Assembly (NCBI RefSeq): GCF_000315625.1
Contig: NW_005434625.1
Coordinates: 193,513 to 257,512, forward strand
DNA length: 64,000 nucleotides
Reading direction: 5' to 3'
Source: Guillardia theta CCMP2712
Lineage: Eukaryota > Cryptophyceae > Pyrenomonadales > Geminigeraceae
Shown here: piece by piece, positions 1 to 11,400 of the stretch
How the letters are laid out: every line of letters starts with the position of its first letter
How positions within the stretch are numbered: position 1 is the first letter of the stretch
Made by a program: the position numbers and the translations under genes
The notes under the pieces: generated by a model
Databases searched by the model: none
Told to the model about the DNA's origin: nothing
The model's input: the letters and a program-made list of their open reading frames with translations, nothing else

Positions 1-27
1 CGACGCAAAGAGGAGCTGAATCTGGAG

Positions 28-54
28 GGAGGGAGGGAGGGAGGGAGGGAGGGT
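28..54. repeat. (GGGA)n microsatellite
   Basis: Seven or so perfect copies of a 4-bp purine unit at the left edge of the window. No gene is visible in bases 1-300, which otherwise hold a short (GATGAG)n run at about 238-264. Confidence 0.9.
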
Positions 55-511
55 TTGTCACAGGTGGTATAGTTTGTGAAGAGTGAAGGTGCATCTTAGC
101 ATTAATTTCAACTATGTTTACAGTAGTACAAGTTAATACAAATCTTCGATAACCTTATCCCCAAGGCATCTCATTCTGAGCTTCCAGAGCTTTGAGCCTG
201 CAGCAGTAGCGTGTAAATCGTCATTCAGTAAATTCACAGGATGAGGATGAGGATGAGGATGAGGAGATAGGAAGGTGGAGGTGGAGGATGAGGAAGATGA
301 GTCATATCGAGAGAAGATGGAGAAGGACTAGCAGCAGGGAGTGAAACGACCTGGCGAGCTCCTGCTTGAAGGGAAGGATCAGATTCCGAAACAAGCAAAC
401 GAATTTCTTCAGACGACCCACGCCCTGTTGCATGTGTAAGTTGACTGCAATTACAGCTGTGAAGTTGTAGACGGAGAGCTGATTAAGGAGGGCAAGAGAA
501 GGAGCAAGAGC

Positions 512-575
512 AGGAGCAGGGGCAGGGGCAGGGGCAGGGGCAGGGGCAGGGGCAGGGGCAGGGGCAGGGGCAGGA
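512..575. repeat. (CAGGGG)n microsatellite
   Basis: About ten perfect copies of the 6-bp unit CAGGGG. Translated, it gives Ala-Pro or Leu-Pro strings on the minus strand, which look like coding sequence but are produced by the repeat. It lies downstream of the last recognisable block of the zinc-cluster gene, so it is probably 3' flank or intron. Confidence 0.9.
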
Positions 576-599
576 AGGGGGAGGGAAAGTGAAGACAAC

Positions 600-2874
600 C
601 ACAGTGAAAGCAAGAGGAAGGAGGAGAATGAGAGAGGAAGGGTATGGAGGCAGAGGAAGGGTAAGGAGGGTCCTGGAGAAAGAAAGGGAGGCTGAGAGGG
701 AGAGGTGAAGGTGTGTTCGAGGTGAAAACCTCAGGAGTCTTGGTCCAGGTCTCGAAGCATTCCTCAAAGAGACAGTCCCTGTTGGCGTCGGAGAGCAGCT
801 GGTGGGCAGATCGCCGATCGCCAGTGTTAGTGAGGAACGGGCGGCAGCACTCGGGCCTGAGTCTTTTCAAACATATCAGAGAGTAAGATGCGTATGCGAG
901 CTGACAAGCGAGAGAGATTTTCACCTCATGGCTTCGTCATACTCCCAAGGCCTCACGTGGTGCAAGAAGTGACAAGTTTTCACGACTCTAGAGGAGGCGT
1001 AAGCTTATCTCCCCCCACTTCCATTGGCTCCACTTCTTGTTCAACCGTCTCATCAACGTGCTTTTGCCTTCCTTCCTCCTGACTAACCTTCCACTAGCTC
1101 CCTCCCCCTCTGCTCCTCTTAGCCCCATCCTCCTCAAGTTCCTTCTGTTCCGCTTCCAGCAGCCTCACCTGCCATGCTCATCCAATTGTCGGCTGGCTGT
1201 TGACTTCACGATCATCGACTCGAGGATTTTCCCCGTCTAGCACAGAGAGTGAGGAAGTGTGAAGGAGGGAGGAAGGGGAGAGAAGAGGAGGGAAGAGGAG
1301 GGAAGGTACCTTTGGGCAAGATCTTACGAGCCGTTGATAGCGGTAGGCAGGGAGATCGTTGGTTCTGAACAGTTCATCTGCACGATGCTTACGGAGAAAC
1401 AAACTCGGCGCAAGGTTGTTACTGAAGAGAGCTCCCAAGAATTCTATCTCCGAGTTGGGCAGCTGAGCAAGAGAAGCGATCAGAACGGGAGAGAGTAAAA
1501 GGAGAAGGCTCACAAAGTGATCGCTGTGACCAACGCGAGCAAGGACTTCTTCGGGATGCATTTTCAAGAAGGAGGCCAAGCACTGGCTGACCTGTGAAGC
1601 TTGGTAAGCAGAAGGGAAAGAGAATCAGGAGGGGAAGGTTTACTTGAACCGACACTCTCTTCTGAGTGAGTGGGTCCCACTCGTACGCATAAAATCTGCG
1701 AGGGGTAAGGGCAGGTCAAAGGAGAGCGGCATACCCGATGTAGTCGTTGGAGCTCAAGAAACCTGCAGGAAAAGCGAGGGTGATAAAGCAGCAGCAGGTG
1801 AAGATACTAGACCTTCGTTGTCATCCTTGACTAGCTCAAGCACGGACGAATCTTGAGTCGGGACCTCCGGAGAGCTGGGGGGCGAGATTCGTTTGCACTT
1901 TCTGTCCGACAAACAAGCAGCAAGTCAGAAGGAGGATCGATAGCTTTACCACTGACATTTGTCGAAGTCCCTCCAGGGCCATCAGCCCTTCGTCGAGCAC
2001 TTGGCGGATGGCATGAGGAAGGTTGTTGAGGATGCGGAGGAGCCTGCACATCGCTCATGCTAGCTTATGAAACACGCGAGTTCTACCTCGGCAAGCTGTA
2101 CCCTGACTCCCACACCCGTCGGAAGATGACGTGATGGAGCCGCAGTGATTCTCGCTCACGATGCTGCCCCACGGACTAGTCAGGAGTGGCCACCAGCAGC
2201 ACGGGTCTTGCTCGTCTCACTTCGCTTGTGTCCGAGAAAGTGATCTTGAGCGCGAACGGCATCGGCCGGTGAACTTGAACGGCTTGAGGTGGAGGCTCTA
2301 ACAATTCCTGCTGCCCCCAGCCCTGAGGAAGTGTTGCAGGTTCTTCTTCTGCTGTCTTCCTCGTCGCTGCCTTGGCTGACTTGTAGCTCGCCGCGTTGAA
2401 GGGAGCTGAGCAGTTTTCTCCTCGCGCTCGTTTGATGCATTGGTCACCTTGAGGCTGATGAGAGGAAGCCGAAGCAACTCAAGACATCTCACAGGGCCTC
2501 AACTTGTTGCACTTCAACTTCTTCTGCTTGCAGAAGTCACAAGATCTCTGAGCATCGAGGTCAGCGAGCGTTTCAAGAGAGTCGGCGAGTCACCGGGTTT
2601 TGATCCTCCATGCATGTGCCCGGGCATCCACTCCGTACACACGACTGCAAGGGAAAGAAGACGAGCAGGCAACTTCAGGAGCAGCACAAGTAGGAAGGAC
2701 AAGGAGGACCGAGCATGGTTTGAGATAGTCACACTTGATCTTGCTAGAGCGGCACCGGAGACAAGCTTTCTTCCTGCTTTCAACCATGAGAGGAGGCGTG
2801 AAAAGGATGCGACTTGACCGGGGTCTGCTCGCAAATTCTTCAAGCACATGATCGAAGGGATCATCACTCAACAT
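600..2874 (-). CDS. Zinc-cluster (Zn2Cys6) transcription-factor-like gene, multi-exon
   Basis: Likely DNA-binding regulator. The start is ATG at 2872-2874; exon 1 (2710-2874) encodes a basic stretch with CLRC, then SKIKC and KPC. After a 65-nt intron, exon 2 (2594-2644) supplies SSC and the last cysteines (SGCPGTC), completing the six-Cys fungal-type cluster. After a 46-nt intron a second cluster begins in the next exon (from 2547): CDFC, KLKC, LRPC; its last cysteines are not resolved. Further downstream, blocks such as NNLPHAIRQVLDEGL (about 1940-2035), LPNSEIEFLGAL (about 1430-1465) and ANRDCLFEECFETW (about 745-790) are shared with the gene at the right edge of the window. Exons between 2540 and 600 are only partly resolved. 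The function of the shared C-terminal blocks is unknown; the target genes cannot be inferred. Confidence 0.7.
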
Positions 2875-2879
2875 GGCTT

Positions 2880-5800
2880 CCTGGCAAGAGCGATTAGATA
2901 AGAGAATGTCTCCAAGGGTTCAAATCCTCACTTCGAATATCGACCCCGTCATGCCGATAGCATCCGAGGCGAGAGCCGTCAAAAGGCTTCTGCATCAGTC
3001 AATCGTTAGGAGAGAAAACTGCTGAGCTGAAGGAAAGGGCGCGGAAGGCAAGGGAGGGGGTTGGAACAAGGCAGAGAAGGAGGGATGGGAAGGAAAGGAG
3101 GTGAGATCAAGAAAATAGGGCATGTAGATCTTCACCAATCATCCTGCGAAAGTCACAGTCAGTTTGATTCCAAAACATCGATTTATGCTCTCTCATTATT
3201 ATGGTTCAATATGAGCCCTGTATCATAAACTCTTACATCATGCTAGTGATAGCGTAAAGACTATCATATCATAATGGAAAGAAAAATAGTATCATATCGT
3301 GATTACATTGATGCCAGCTTCCATGATATCGATGCAGTTTCACTCGCACCCTGCGGAAAGATGCGCGTTGGATCTGACTATATCTATCCAATTAAAGCTC
3401 GTTTTAATTTCTCATTCACTCCTGACTTTGCAAACAGCTCCCTTCTCGCTCTTTCTACTACACGATTTCATCTTGAAATCCTTTGCATCTACCAAATTGA
3501 ACATCGTGATCTCAACATAGGACACAAATTCCCTTGAAGCTCTCTTTGCACTATCACATTCACATCTCACTTGTCCTTTCAGTACACTCAGGTGCTGATG
3601 CAGAAAACAGCATATGAGCTGTAGAAAATATCCTGATCTCAACAACAATGACCCAAGGATGTCTCTGCTTATTTGCATGTGTAAGAGTGTAAGAAGAGCA
3701 ATGCAAACGGATCAAAGAATGAGGGCTGAAGGAGTACACGCCACATTCCGTGTTCGGCGAGCTAAGGAAGGGTCTAGAGCGAGCTCCAGGTTGATGTTGG
3801 CGGGAAGGCCCAGGAGGCATCAATAAGGGGAGTTGAGCAGCACTGAGATGACCGTCAGAAGCACATTGAGTCAAGATGGAGGTTCAAGATACGAACAGTG
3901 AGGTGCGATCAGTGCATGAAGCAGAACAGAAGGCAGGGACCGCCCTACACAAGACAAGAAGCAAGAGAGTGCGCTCATGTGTGATCTGAAGGGTCGATTG
4001 AGAAGAGCATGGGGTATCACGCCGAGGAGCAGGAAGGAGCATGCGGCAGCTATGGTGATCTGAGGACCACAAGAGAGGGAGGAGCGAGACAGATGGAGCA
4101 AGGCAGCGCGAAGCTTCAGCCATGCAACAGGCGGCACAGCCAGCATGGCAACATCATCTGTGAGCAGACCCGAGCAGACTTCTAGTACCGGGTTCGAGTT
4201 GACTAAACTGTTATGTATAAAACTTGACTAAAAAACAAATGTCAGCCAAGTGCCCGGAGGTAAGATATGAAAATAACGGTATTGTAACGTCTGTCCTGGA
4301 ACCAATCGTTATTTTCTTCGTAACTGTCAAGGCGGATCGCAATGGCCCGCGGCGCGAGGGAGTGAAGAAGGGGGATCATGGTTGTTATCTGATCGCATTT
4401 CGGTCATTCTCCTCCTCTCTTCAGCTTCATTCCTTTACCAATCCTCATACCCCTCGATTCATCCTCGAACAGGAGTTCTGGCCCTTGTTTGACCTTCGCC
4501 AACTGAGCAGCGCTACCCCTAAGTTTGACTGGCCATCTAGAACATTTCTCAGCTCATGTCGCACAACATAACAGTCAGGTGATGCTCTGCACTTCAATGA
4601 TAAGAAACTTGACTAGACATCACTGCAGAATCACCCTTCCGGGTGCAGAGGAGCAGACGTTCCAAGAGTGTTATGAGACTTTGCATCCCTCGGATGCGAG
4701 CACGAAGGGACTGAGCGCAATGTTAACAAAGCTTGTAATGTTCTGTCCTTGTGCTGGTACATCACATGGCTGTGACACTACTGACTCAGCATGAGCTGCA
4801 AGACAAGACTCAGAAGTTCTTGACTGAGAAGATCAACGATGACTCGAATCCATCGACAGCGCATGCGGAAGACGGGTGACTAGATGTGCATATCCTACGA
4901 TCGCTCTTGACTTGCGCTCGCAGATATGAAGAAGAAGGAGTTGACGACGAGCTACCTTCTCCCTCCAGCGGGCCTCCCAAAAAACGGAACAAGAAGGGAA
5001 AATGAACTGACTTGCACCCCCCAATATCCAACCCTTGACTGGAAGAGAGAGAGACAGAGAGGGAGGGAGGGAGGGAGGGACGGAGAGAGAGAGAGAGACA
5101 GAGAGACAGAGAGAGAGACAGAGAGAGAGAGCAAGTCCTATGGCCGACCCGGAAGTCTTGAATGAAGTGCAAGAGTTCAACCATGTGTTTCTTTTTTCTC
5201 TCCAACACTCTGGAATCGGCCGATTCCCTCAACAAGCTCTTTGGAAATGCACTTGCAACTGAGAAATGAGGACCAGGCAAGAGGGAATAGCATGCACTAT
5301 GACGGACTCTCTTTCTCTCGTGCGCACTTCCCAAATCAATCAGTGCAGGTATCATCTGCTTCAACGAATGATGGGTTATCTTGGCAAGTGCTACTGGTGG
5401 GACACTCGTGCGATCACGTTTCGGTCACTCTTTTTTGCAGTCGTAGGAATCCTCCCTTAAAGGGCAAAGACTGAAAGACTGAGCCTGCAGATCGCGTTTG
5501 TTCGCTCAGATGAGGAAGGAAAAGCAGTAGCGAGCTAGATTCAAATAGTCAAAGACCCGCAGACGAGTGTTGCGACACATCGCGCACTTCTTGATAGCGA
5601 TACAGCGAAATCACCCCGATGGTTGTGGCTGAATGAGTTTGATACTGGCAGCCTGATGAACATTCTGTATCATCATCCCACTAATTCAACTAAACCTGCT
5701 CTCGCACTTCCTTTCCTCGAAATAGTTCTGAAAACATCATCATCTGTATGCTCCTCTGTTCTACCTACATACAATCTCGTGTCTTGTGATTATCAATCGA

Positions 5801-6080
5801 TACATTGACCACCATCTTACCATGGGTAAGGAAACTATGGAAATGTTTGTTGAAACATGCGAGAACTATTCAACCCTGCATCCCTGCTCTCCGTCCGTCC
5901 GTCCGTCCGTCCGCCCGTCCGTCCGTCCGTCCCTCTGCTCTGCTCCCTCTCTCCCTCTCCATCTCTCTCTCCCTCCCTCCCTCCCTCCCTCCCTCCCTCC
6001 TGCTTGCCAACATCTTTCTCCTTCCCGCCCTCTCCCTTGCTGTTTTCCCGCCTTTGTATACTTGATTTTTTTTTTGCTTG
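2880..6080. other. Intergenic stretch without a supported gene
   Basis: No open frame here has recognisable motifs or a coherent exon chain. Simple repeats include a GA-rich tract (5045-5132), (CCGT)n at 5892-5932 and (CCCT)n at 5968-6000. A minus-strand frame at about 3870-4146 has one hydrophobic stretch and might be an exon, but nothing else supports it. Confidence 0.5.
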
Positions 6081-6086
6081 ACCGCA

Positions 6087-7263
6087 ATGTCGGACTTGGA
6101 CGCGCGGGTGGAGAAGATGCTGCAGCGTCACAGAGGGTGGGAGGAGGAGGAGGGAGGAGGAGGAGACAAGCGGGAGGCGAGGGGCTACCAGCTCCCTGCC
6201 ATCGGGGGGCTCGTGGTATGGCCTGCCGAAGAATCAGATATGGACGCTAACGGAGGAGGCACAAGGTCGGTCAAAGGATCAGAGTCAGGAGGAGCAGAAG
6301 TGGAAAGGACAAGAGGAGCAGGTGAGGACAAGCCCGCAGAAGAGTTAGAGCGTATGCCAGCTCAAAGCCCAGAGCGAGGGCGAGCAGGAGCTGCGTTCCC
6401 CGACTCTGCCGACAGTCAAGGCACCGCGAGTATGAGCAGGTGGGAGCACCAGATCGCTTCGCTCAGACAAGCTTCTTCTGCAACGATCCTCGCGCTGGAG
6501 GAGAGGCTGAAAGGACTGCAGAATCAGCTGGCATACGAGGAGCAGACTAGGTGGTCGAGCAGGCGATGCTTTCGTGTCATCACTGATGCCCTCCCAGGAA
6601 GAAGTGGAGCGAGCACGCGAATGATCTTCAGAAGCAGCTGCACCGAGCAAGGCGCGATGCTTCTGAGCTGATCGTGCAGCAGCGCAAGGCTATCATGTAC
6701 CTGACCGAAGATCGCACTCGTCTTCACTCCCTGATCTCAGATATGTGAGTCCCCGACCTGACGAGATCAGCTCTGACTCCTCCCCTCGCAGGCAGAAGGA
6801 AAACCGCGCGCTGAGGCAGCAGGTGAGAGCATACATGAGCCAGGCTGTCGGAGAGCAAGAAGCAGTGACGGGCTGCATCACCTGGATGGTAGATGGAGAC
6901 TCGGGAGGTCGGGACGCAACAGCGATTCCGCTGATCCACTCTCGCTACGTGGACCAGACAGCCAAGGACGAGAGTCGCTGGTTGGAAGGGAGACTGTGGA
7001 AAACTCCCCCTGCTAATGCGTTTGGAGATTTCATATCCATCGAGGAGGACAGCCCGAACAACTCTTTCTTTACTCCGAGCTCTTCTCCAAGGATAGAAGG
7101 CGCAGTGCCGGAAAAAATGGTGGAAGGGCGCTCGGAGTCCAATGAGTCGGAGTCGGCGGATCCCTCCAGCCTCCCCCCCGGTGCTCAGGCTCTTCATGCT
7201 AACTTCAGCCCCGATCAGTGTCGCACTGGCTTCAGCAACTCTTCGTCACCTGAGGACTGGTGA
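6087..7263 (+). CDS. Coiled-coil protein, three exons
   Basis: Not recognised as a named family. Exons 6087-6550, 6598-6744 and 6792-7263 join in phase across two 47-nt introns (gtggtc..cccag and gtgagt..cgcag) to give 360 residues. The N-terminal third is acidic and Gly-rich. Residues of roughly 125-230 form a heptad-like helical region (motifs LEERLKGLQNQLA, LQKQLHRARRDA, QKENRALRQQVRAYM), so a dimeric coiled coil is likely. The C-terminal part is Ser/Pro-rich and probably disordered. The start was chosen as the first ATG after a T-rich tract. No membrane segment or signal peptide is visible. It lies tail-to-tail with the small zinc-cluster gene at 7332-7795. Function unknown. Confidence 0.8.
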
Positions 7264-7331
7264 TCGTCAACTCAGTGATCAGCAATAAAGCCCAACAATA
7301 GCGCTCTCTTTCTGCGAATTGCTGGAACCTG

Positions 7332-7795
7332 TCAGCTCCAACTACTAGGTGCATGGTTCACACCCTCAGCAGGATCGTCAAGCCTTCTCCTCTTCACGCT
7401 CTCCGTGTCGTCGTCCGTGCACTTGCTGTGTGCATTGATGCAGCGATGGCATGGCCTCCCGTCCTCGCACTTCTGCTTCTTCTGGCGGTATGACACACAA
7501 GCTTGCTGGTTGCGTTTGTTGTTCTTCACAAATCTGTACGCTTCAAACTAAGTGATGGCTGTACGTCCAGAGTAGTCGCAACGAGGAGCGGCAGTGCTGC
7601 TGCTGTCCCTTCCTCCTCTGCCTCACACGCTGGTACCGACGTAGACTCGAACTCAGCGAGCTCGTCGTTGCTGCTCGCCTCCAGGTCTGCGAAGTCTATG
7701 AACGAGGCGAGGTCATGGGGCTCAACGACGATCTGAGAGATGGCGTCGTCGAGGGAGGAGGCGGAGAGGTTGGACTTGGTGTCGACAGAAGGCAT
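7332..7795 (-). CDS. Small zinc-cluster-like protein with a Tyr replacing the second Cys
   Basis: The C-terminal exon encodes CVSYRQKKQKC, then GRPCHRC, then SKC, matching the fungal-type Zn2Cys6 spacing except that the second Cys is Tyr (C-x2-Y). It is followed by a basic KRRR nuclear-localisation-like patch and a stop at 7332. An upstream acidic segment (7795 down to about 7555, starting ATG) is in a different frame and is probably joined by a short intron; the exact junction could not be fixed. The acidic segment could be an activation region. Either the cluster binds one metal poorly, the base call is wrong, or the protein is a degenerate copy. It is the second zinc-cluster gene within 5 kb. 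Confidence 0.55.
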
Positions 7796-8640
7796 GCAGT
7801 CACCAGGAGGGAGGAGGGTAGGGAGGAGCAGATCAAGGAGGAGAGGAAGCCGGTGACAGGGGGGCAGGCGAGCATTGGAGGCTGCAGGCGGGGGTGATCA
7901 CTACCAAACACAGTACCCTACTACCCCATTCCCGTTTTCGGGCGGAAGCTTCGCTTTCAAGACCGCATCAGTTGGTGTGAAAGTTACCGGGTCTGAACCG
8001 AACTTCCTCTGAAACAGGAAGCAATTGCTGAGCGCAGAAGGGACCTTAGCAATTGCAGAAGGGACAACTCTGATGAGCGCAATAAGACCGGCTGCTATGC
8101 TGCCTGATACGCTCCCAACAAGCCGTAGGGTAGATCACAAGGTGAGCTCCTGAATCAGTAGTTCTGATTCGGACAATCGAACGATGTACGGAACAACGAA
8201 GTAGCACTTTGGTGGAGAGGAAAGGACTGAAGCGATGAAGGAATGAAGGGAATTCTGGAGATGATGAAGAGCAAAAGGAAGGGGAGTAAGGAAAGGTTTA
8301 TTCCGGATTTGATGACAAAGGAAGAACAGTTCTAGATCATCCTTGGTATAACACGTATAGACGGTTGGTAGGAGCACGAGCGATGACGTCTGCTGCTCAT
8401 GACAAACGGATGGTGACATGACCTGATGACAGGGGTTGCTCTGTTCGATTAGTGGGGGTCCCAGGGGTCCATACGAGACACGATAGGGTCCATTATAATT
8501 GCTCAGCAGTCACGTTACTCTCGGCATCATTTTTTTTTTACGTACAAATGCTTCAGTTCCCTATCCAGGCAAAATGCGGGGGTCCTATCATGTAGGAGGG
8601 TGGGACCCACCGGTATTTTGACCTAGCATAACGGGGTAGG
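7796..8640. other. Intergenic stretch without a supported gene
   Basis: Contains one member of the dispersed TACCC-rich repeat (about 7905-7945, with CCATTCCCGTTTTCGGG) and a T-run at 8530. No convincing exon is seen on either strand. Confidence 0.5.
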
Positions 8641-9402
8641 CAGCATATGCCGGTTTGCCGAACTTGCCAGTTGTGACCGTCCGATCGCCAACCGTTGAAC
8701 TGGCAGATCCGTCGGCCGGTCCCCGAGCTTGAAAGGGTCAACTCACGGTCACGCGGGTCAACTTGGAAGCAACAAGGCTGACCGCCATTATTGGATGCAG
8801 ATTGGCTTCGTGTAAGGCCTTGTGACAGGCCACGAGGCGGGCTCGATATAGTCGCACGTGGCGGGTTGCCTGGTGCCTTCGGAAGCGATGCATTATTGAA
8901 ACTGAGTATATCCAAAAGTCGAGGTTTCGGAAAATATGTTTTTTTCGATGGATATGCAGTGGGGGGATAAAAAAATAGTCCTCAGGATCATCAGGCGAGG
9001 AGTGGGGAGAGGAGGAGAGGAGAGACGAGGAGAGGAGAAGAGAGCGACAGACTCGAGACAAAAAGGGCTTATTTCACTCCCAAGCAGTCAGGAGATACAC
9101 GGAAGAGTAGGGTGCGCTTCAAGATATGTTGGAAGAAGAACACAGTAGCAGCAAGAAGCACGTCTCTTCGTCACATTGTTTGCTCAAAATCGCTCCAAGG
9201 AAGTGGTGGTTGTACTTGTTGTTAGTAGCGGAAGCAGCAATAGGGAGCATGTGTCTACAAGAGAACCATAATCGATGAGTGCCTTTTGTCCACTCACAGC
9301 CGCTGATTCTCACGGACTTTCACTGCATAGGTTTGACTGGGCAGGCTGAAGGACCGTAACGAAAGGTCCGCCCCTGACTTGCTCAGCTTCCGACGCCCTG
9401 GC

Positions 9403-10061
9403 ATGGAGGGGCATCCGTCAGATACCCTGACGAGTCACGAGGGTCAAGCTTCACGCGGAGAGGAGGGGCAGAGCCCTGCTCTGCCAACTTACGCCCCCCC
9501 GCGACCAGAAACACTCGTCGATGCCATTGAGAACATCTTCTCTACAGCAGAGGATGAGGACGCCAAGTTGGGAGCTGGCGCTCATGCTGTCGACCCCTTC
9601 CTCGAGGACTTTCACTCCTCCAAGTGCACCATAGCCAGCAGAGAGTTGGAGTTGGTGCCGGCAGCCCTCACGGAGGACATGGCAGGAGACGAAGGCAGGA
9701 GCTTGCACCGATGCTCAGGCGCACTGGTGGCGAGCATGACTCGAAAGAAGGGGGACGTGGGGGGGCACGGTAGAGCATGTTCGTCAAAGGATGCAGCAGC
9801 AGTAAGGGAGGCGAAGTCAAAGAGGGTGAGGAGGCAGTGGACGAGTGTGGAGCACGGGACGTTTGTGGAGATGTTCGAGAAGCTGCGAGACAAGAGTTTG
9901 ACTGATGATCCTCCTCTTGGACTAGGTGCTGGAGTGGCAGAAACAATCTCCCTGGTGCTGAAAACTCGCACACCAGCCCAAGTGCGTTCACATGCGCAGA
10001 AGTACTTCACGAAGATCCGCAAAGAGAAGGAGAAGAAGCAGGAGGGAGGCAACTGTGATAA

Positions 10062-10096
<35 letters not shown>

Positions 10097-10188
10097 TGGA
10101 GGAGCAGGGGATCGAAGAGAGGGCTAAAGATAAGGGAGGGAGAGGAGGGAAGGGAGGACATCAGCGCAGTGGTCGACCGGCTGCTTGA
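9403..10188 (+). CDS. SHAQKYF-class single-Myb protein, copy 1
   Basis: Probable DNA-binding transcription factor of 261 residues, apparently from a single exon. The Myb-like repeat starts at RRQWTSVEH (about residue 143) and ends with TRTPAQVRSHAQKYF, the signature of the plant/protist 1R-Myb (CCA1/MYB1R-like) class. Relative to the family it carries extra residues between the helices (around TDDPPLGLGAG) and lacks the usual GxGxW. The tail is Lys-rich, then a poly-Asp run encoded by (GAC)n, then Gly/Arg-rich. The ATG at 9403 is the first after an in-frame stop near 9333. It is convergent with the SelO tail. The three copies differ mainly in the length of the Asp run. Confidence 0.8.
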
Positions 10189-10413
10189 AGGGAAGCGAGA
10201 CAGTGAAGGGCAGAGAAGCATGTTGGTCGTGTTGCGATGTGAGTTCCTTCTCTGAGGAGAGTGGAATTTTCGTCTTCACATCGTCACAAGGTCGACAAAG
10301 ACTCAGAGGTTTACTCGCTGAGATGTAGAGGAATGAAGAACTCAGTTCTAGTCTCCCTCGTTCTCCTCCTCCTCCTCCTCCTCCCTCACTCCGAGCCCAG
10401 AAGCTCCTGGTCC

Positions 10414-10471
10414 ATGCTCAATCGGCTCTTCCCCGCGCTTTGCGTTTCAGGGAGAAACGTCACGAGAGCAT
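10414..10471 (-). promoter_or_regulatory. SECIS element (form 2), copy 1
   Basis: Read on the minus strand: outer helix ATGCTC/GAGCAT, then the non-Watson-Crick quartet TGAC opposite CGAT, an 11-position stem (GTTTCTCCCTG with CGGGGAAGAGC; one C-A mismatch, three G-U pairs), an unpaired AAA, and a mini-hairpin CGC-AAA-GCG. This matches the known form-2 eukaryotic SECIS, which recruits SBP2 for UGA recoding to Sec. It starts 85 nt past the stop codon of the SelO tail. The folding was done by eye; covariance scoring is untested. Confidence 0.8.
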
Positions 10472-10555
10472 CTAGAGCTCCTCTCTCCCTACATCTTCTC
10501 GGCAGTCTCCAGCTGCGCCCCAGCACATGGAGCACGTGCTGTAGCTGGAAACTGC

Positions 10556-11112
10556 CTACGAAGATCCTGCCCACACTTTCAGCTGGAGGAAAGCAGGAGA
10601 GCATATCTTACAGGTCATCGAGGCCGTGCCCAGCTTGGTGAAGGCCTCCTTGGGCGCGAGCTTGTAGTACTTGTCGACGAGGCTCTGCCGATGGCACTTG
10701 ACCGTCACCGTCAGGAGGCCCAAGTGGAGACGAACCTGATCCACGTTGACGCCGTATGGATCTTTGAAGAGCTCGTGGAGCTGCAGACAAGTAAGCCGGA
10801 AAAGAAGAAAAGGCAAGAGGATGACGCGATGATGCTTCAGACGACTATGACCACGGCCAAAATGATAATGTAATATTGATATGATGGTGATGGTGGTGAT
10901 GGTGATGATCATGGGATGATGATCATGGGGGATGATGATGATGATGATTAGGAGGAGGGAGAAGGGAGGAGGAGGAGGAACTTCGGAAGCCTTGAAGATA
11001 TGGAGGAGGAGGCCCCCGAGGATCAGGAGGAGGAGGAACTTCGGAAACGAGGAGAAGAAGATTTGACCTCTTGCACAAGAGAGAAGTCTTCTTTTTCAGC
11101 TTGCTTGTACGC
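10556..11112 (-). pseudogene. Truncated SelO 3' end, copy 1 (exons 6-9 only)
   Basis: Contains the equivalents of SelO exon 6 (11068-11112), exon 7 (10736-10780), exon 8 (10612-10684) and exon 9 (10556-10566), with the same splice sites as the intact gene. Upstream of exon 6 the homology to SelO ends at the acceptor CTGCAG and GC-rich sequence follows, so the kinase fold and start codon are missing. The TGA split by the last intron and the downstream SECIS are preserved. It could be transcribed but cannot encode a working SelO. Confidence 0.85.
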
Positions 11113-11121
11113 CTGCAGGCT

Positions 11122-11400
11122 TCAAGGCTTGTACGCCCTTGCCAGGCTTGTACGCCGGCCCGGTATCAGACGGACATGGCGGACTCCGAGCCTCGGCGGG
11201 GCTAGGCCTGGCCGGGCCCAAGCCCGGCGGTGCCGCCGGCCGCTGGCCTTGCTCGGAACTTGCCTTCCGAACCGCCCCGGGGACGGTCGTGACCTTCTGA
11301 TCGCCAACTGGCAGATCCGTCGGAGCCAGCCGGTCCGAGCCTCGAAGTGGACTTGAACTTGTAAGGGTCAACTCACGCGGGTCAACTCGGCAGCAACAAG
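11122..11400. repeat. GC-rich island joined to the truncated SelO copy 1
   Basis: CpG-rich sequence with GGCCCGG words and short direct repeats (CTTGTACGCC occurs twice). It abuts the duplication breakpoint; an identical island lies at 13907-14185 in unit 2, while unit 3 has genuine SelO intron here. It resembles the free-standing GC islands elsewhere in the window. Confidence 0.6.

Noticed and set aside
300-930. Pro/Ala/Leu-rich frames on both strands
   Set aside because: Produced by the (CAGGGG)n and CT-rich repeats.
4810-5364. Ser/Leu repeat frame on the minus strand
   Set aside because: Translation of a GA dinucleotide-rich tract; no stable composition outside the repeat.
10608-10700. 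Reading SelO through the last intron as a longer Cys-containing tail
   Set aside because: As the main product this was rejected: the intron has perfect GT..AG ends, typical length, and splicing restores the conserved Sec-Ser-Ser ending. It is kept only as a possible retained form.
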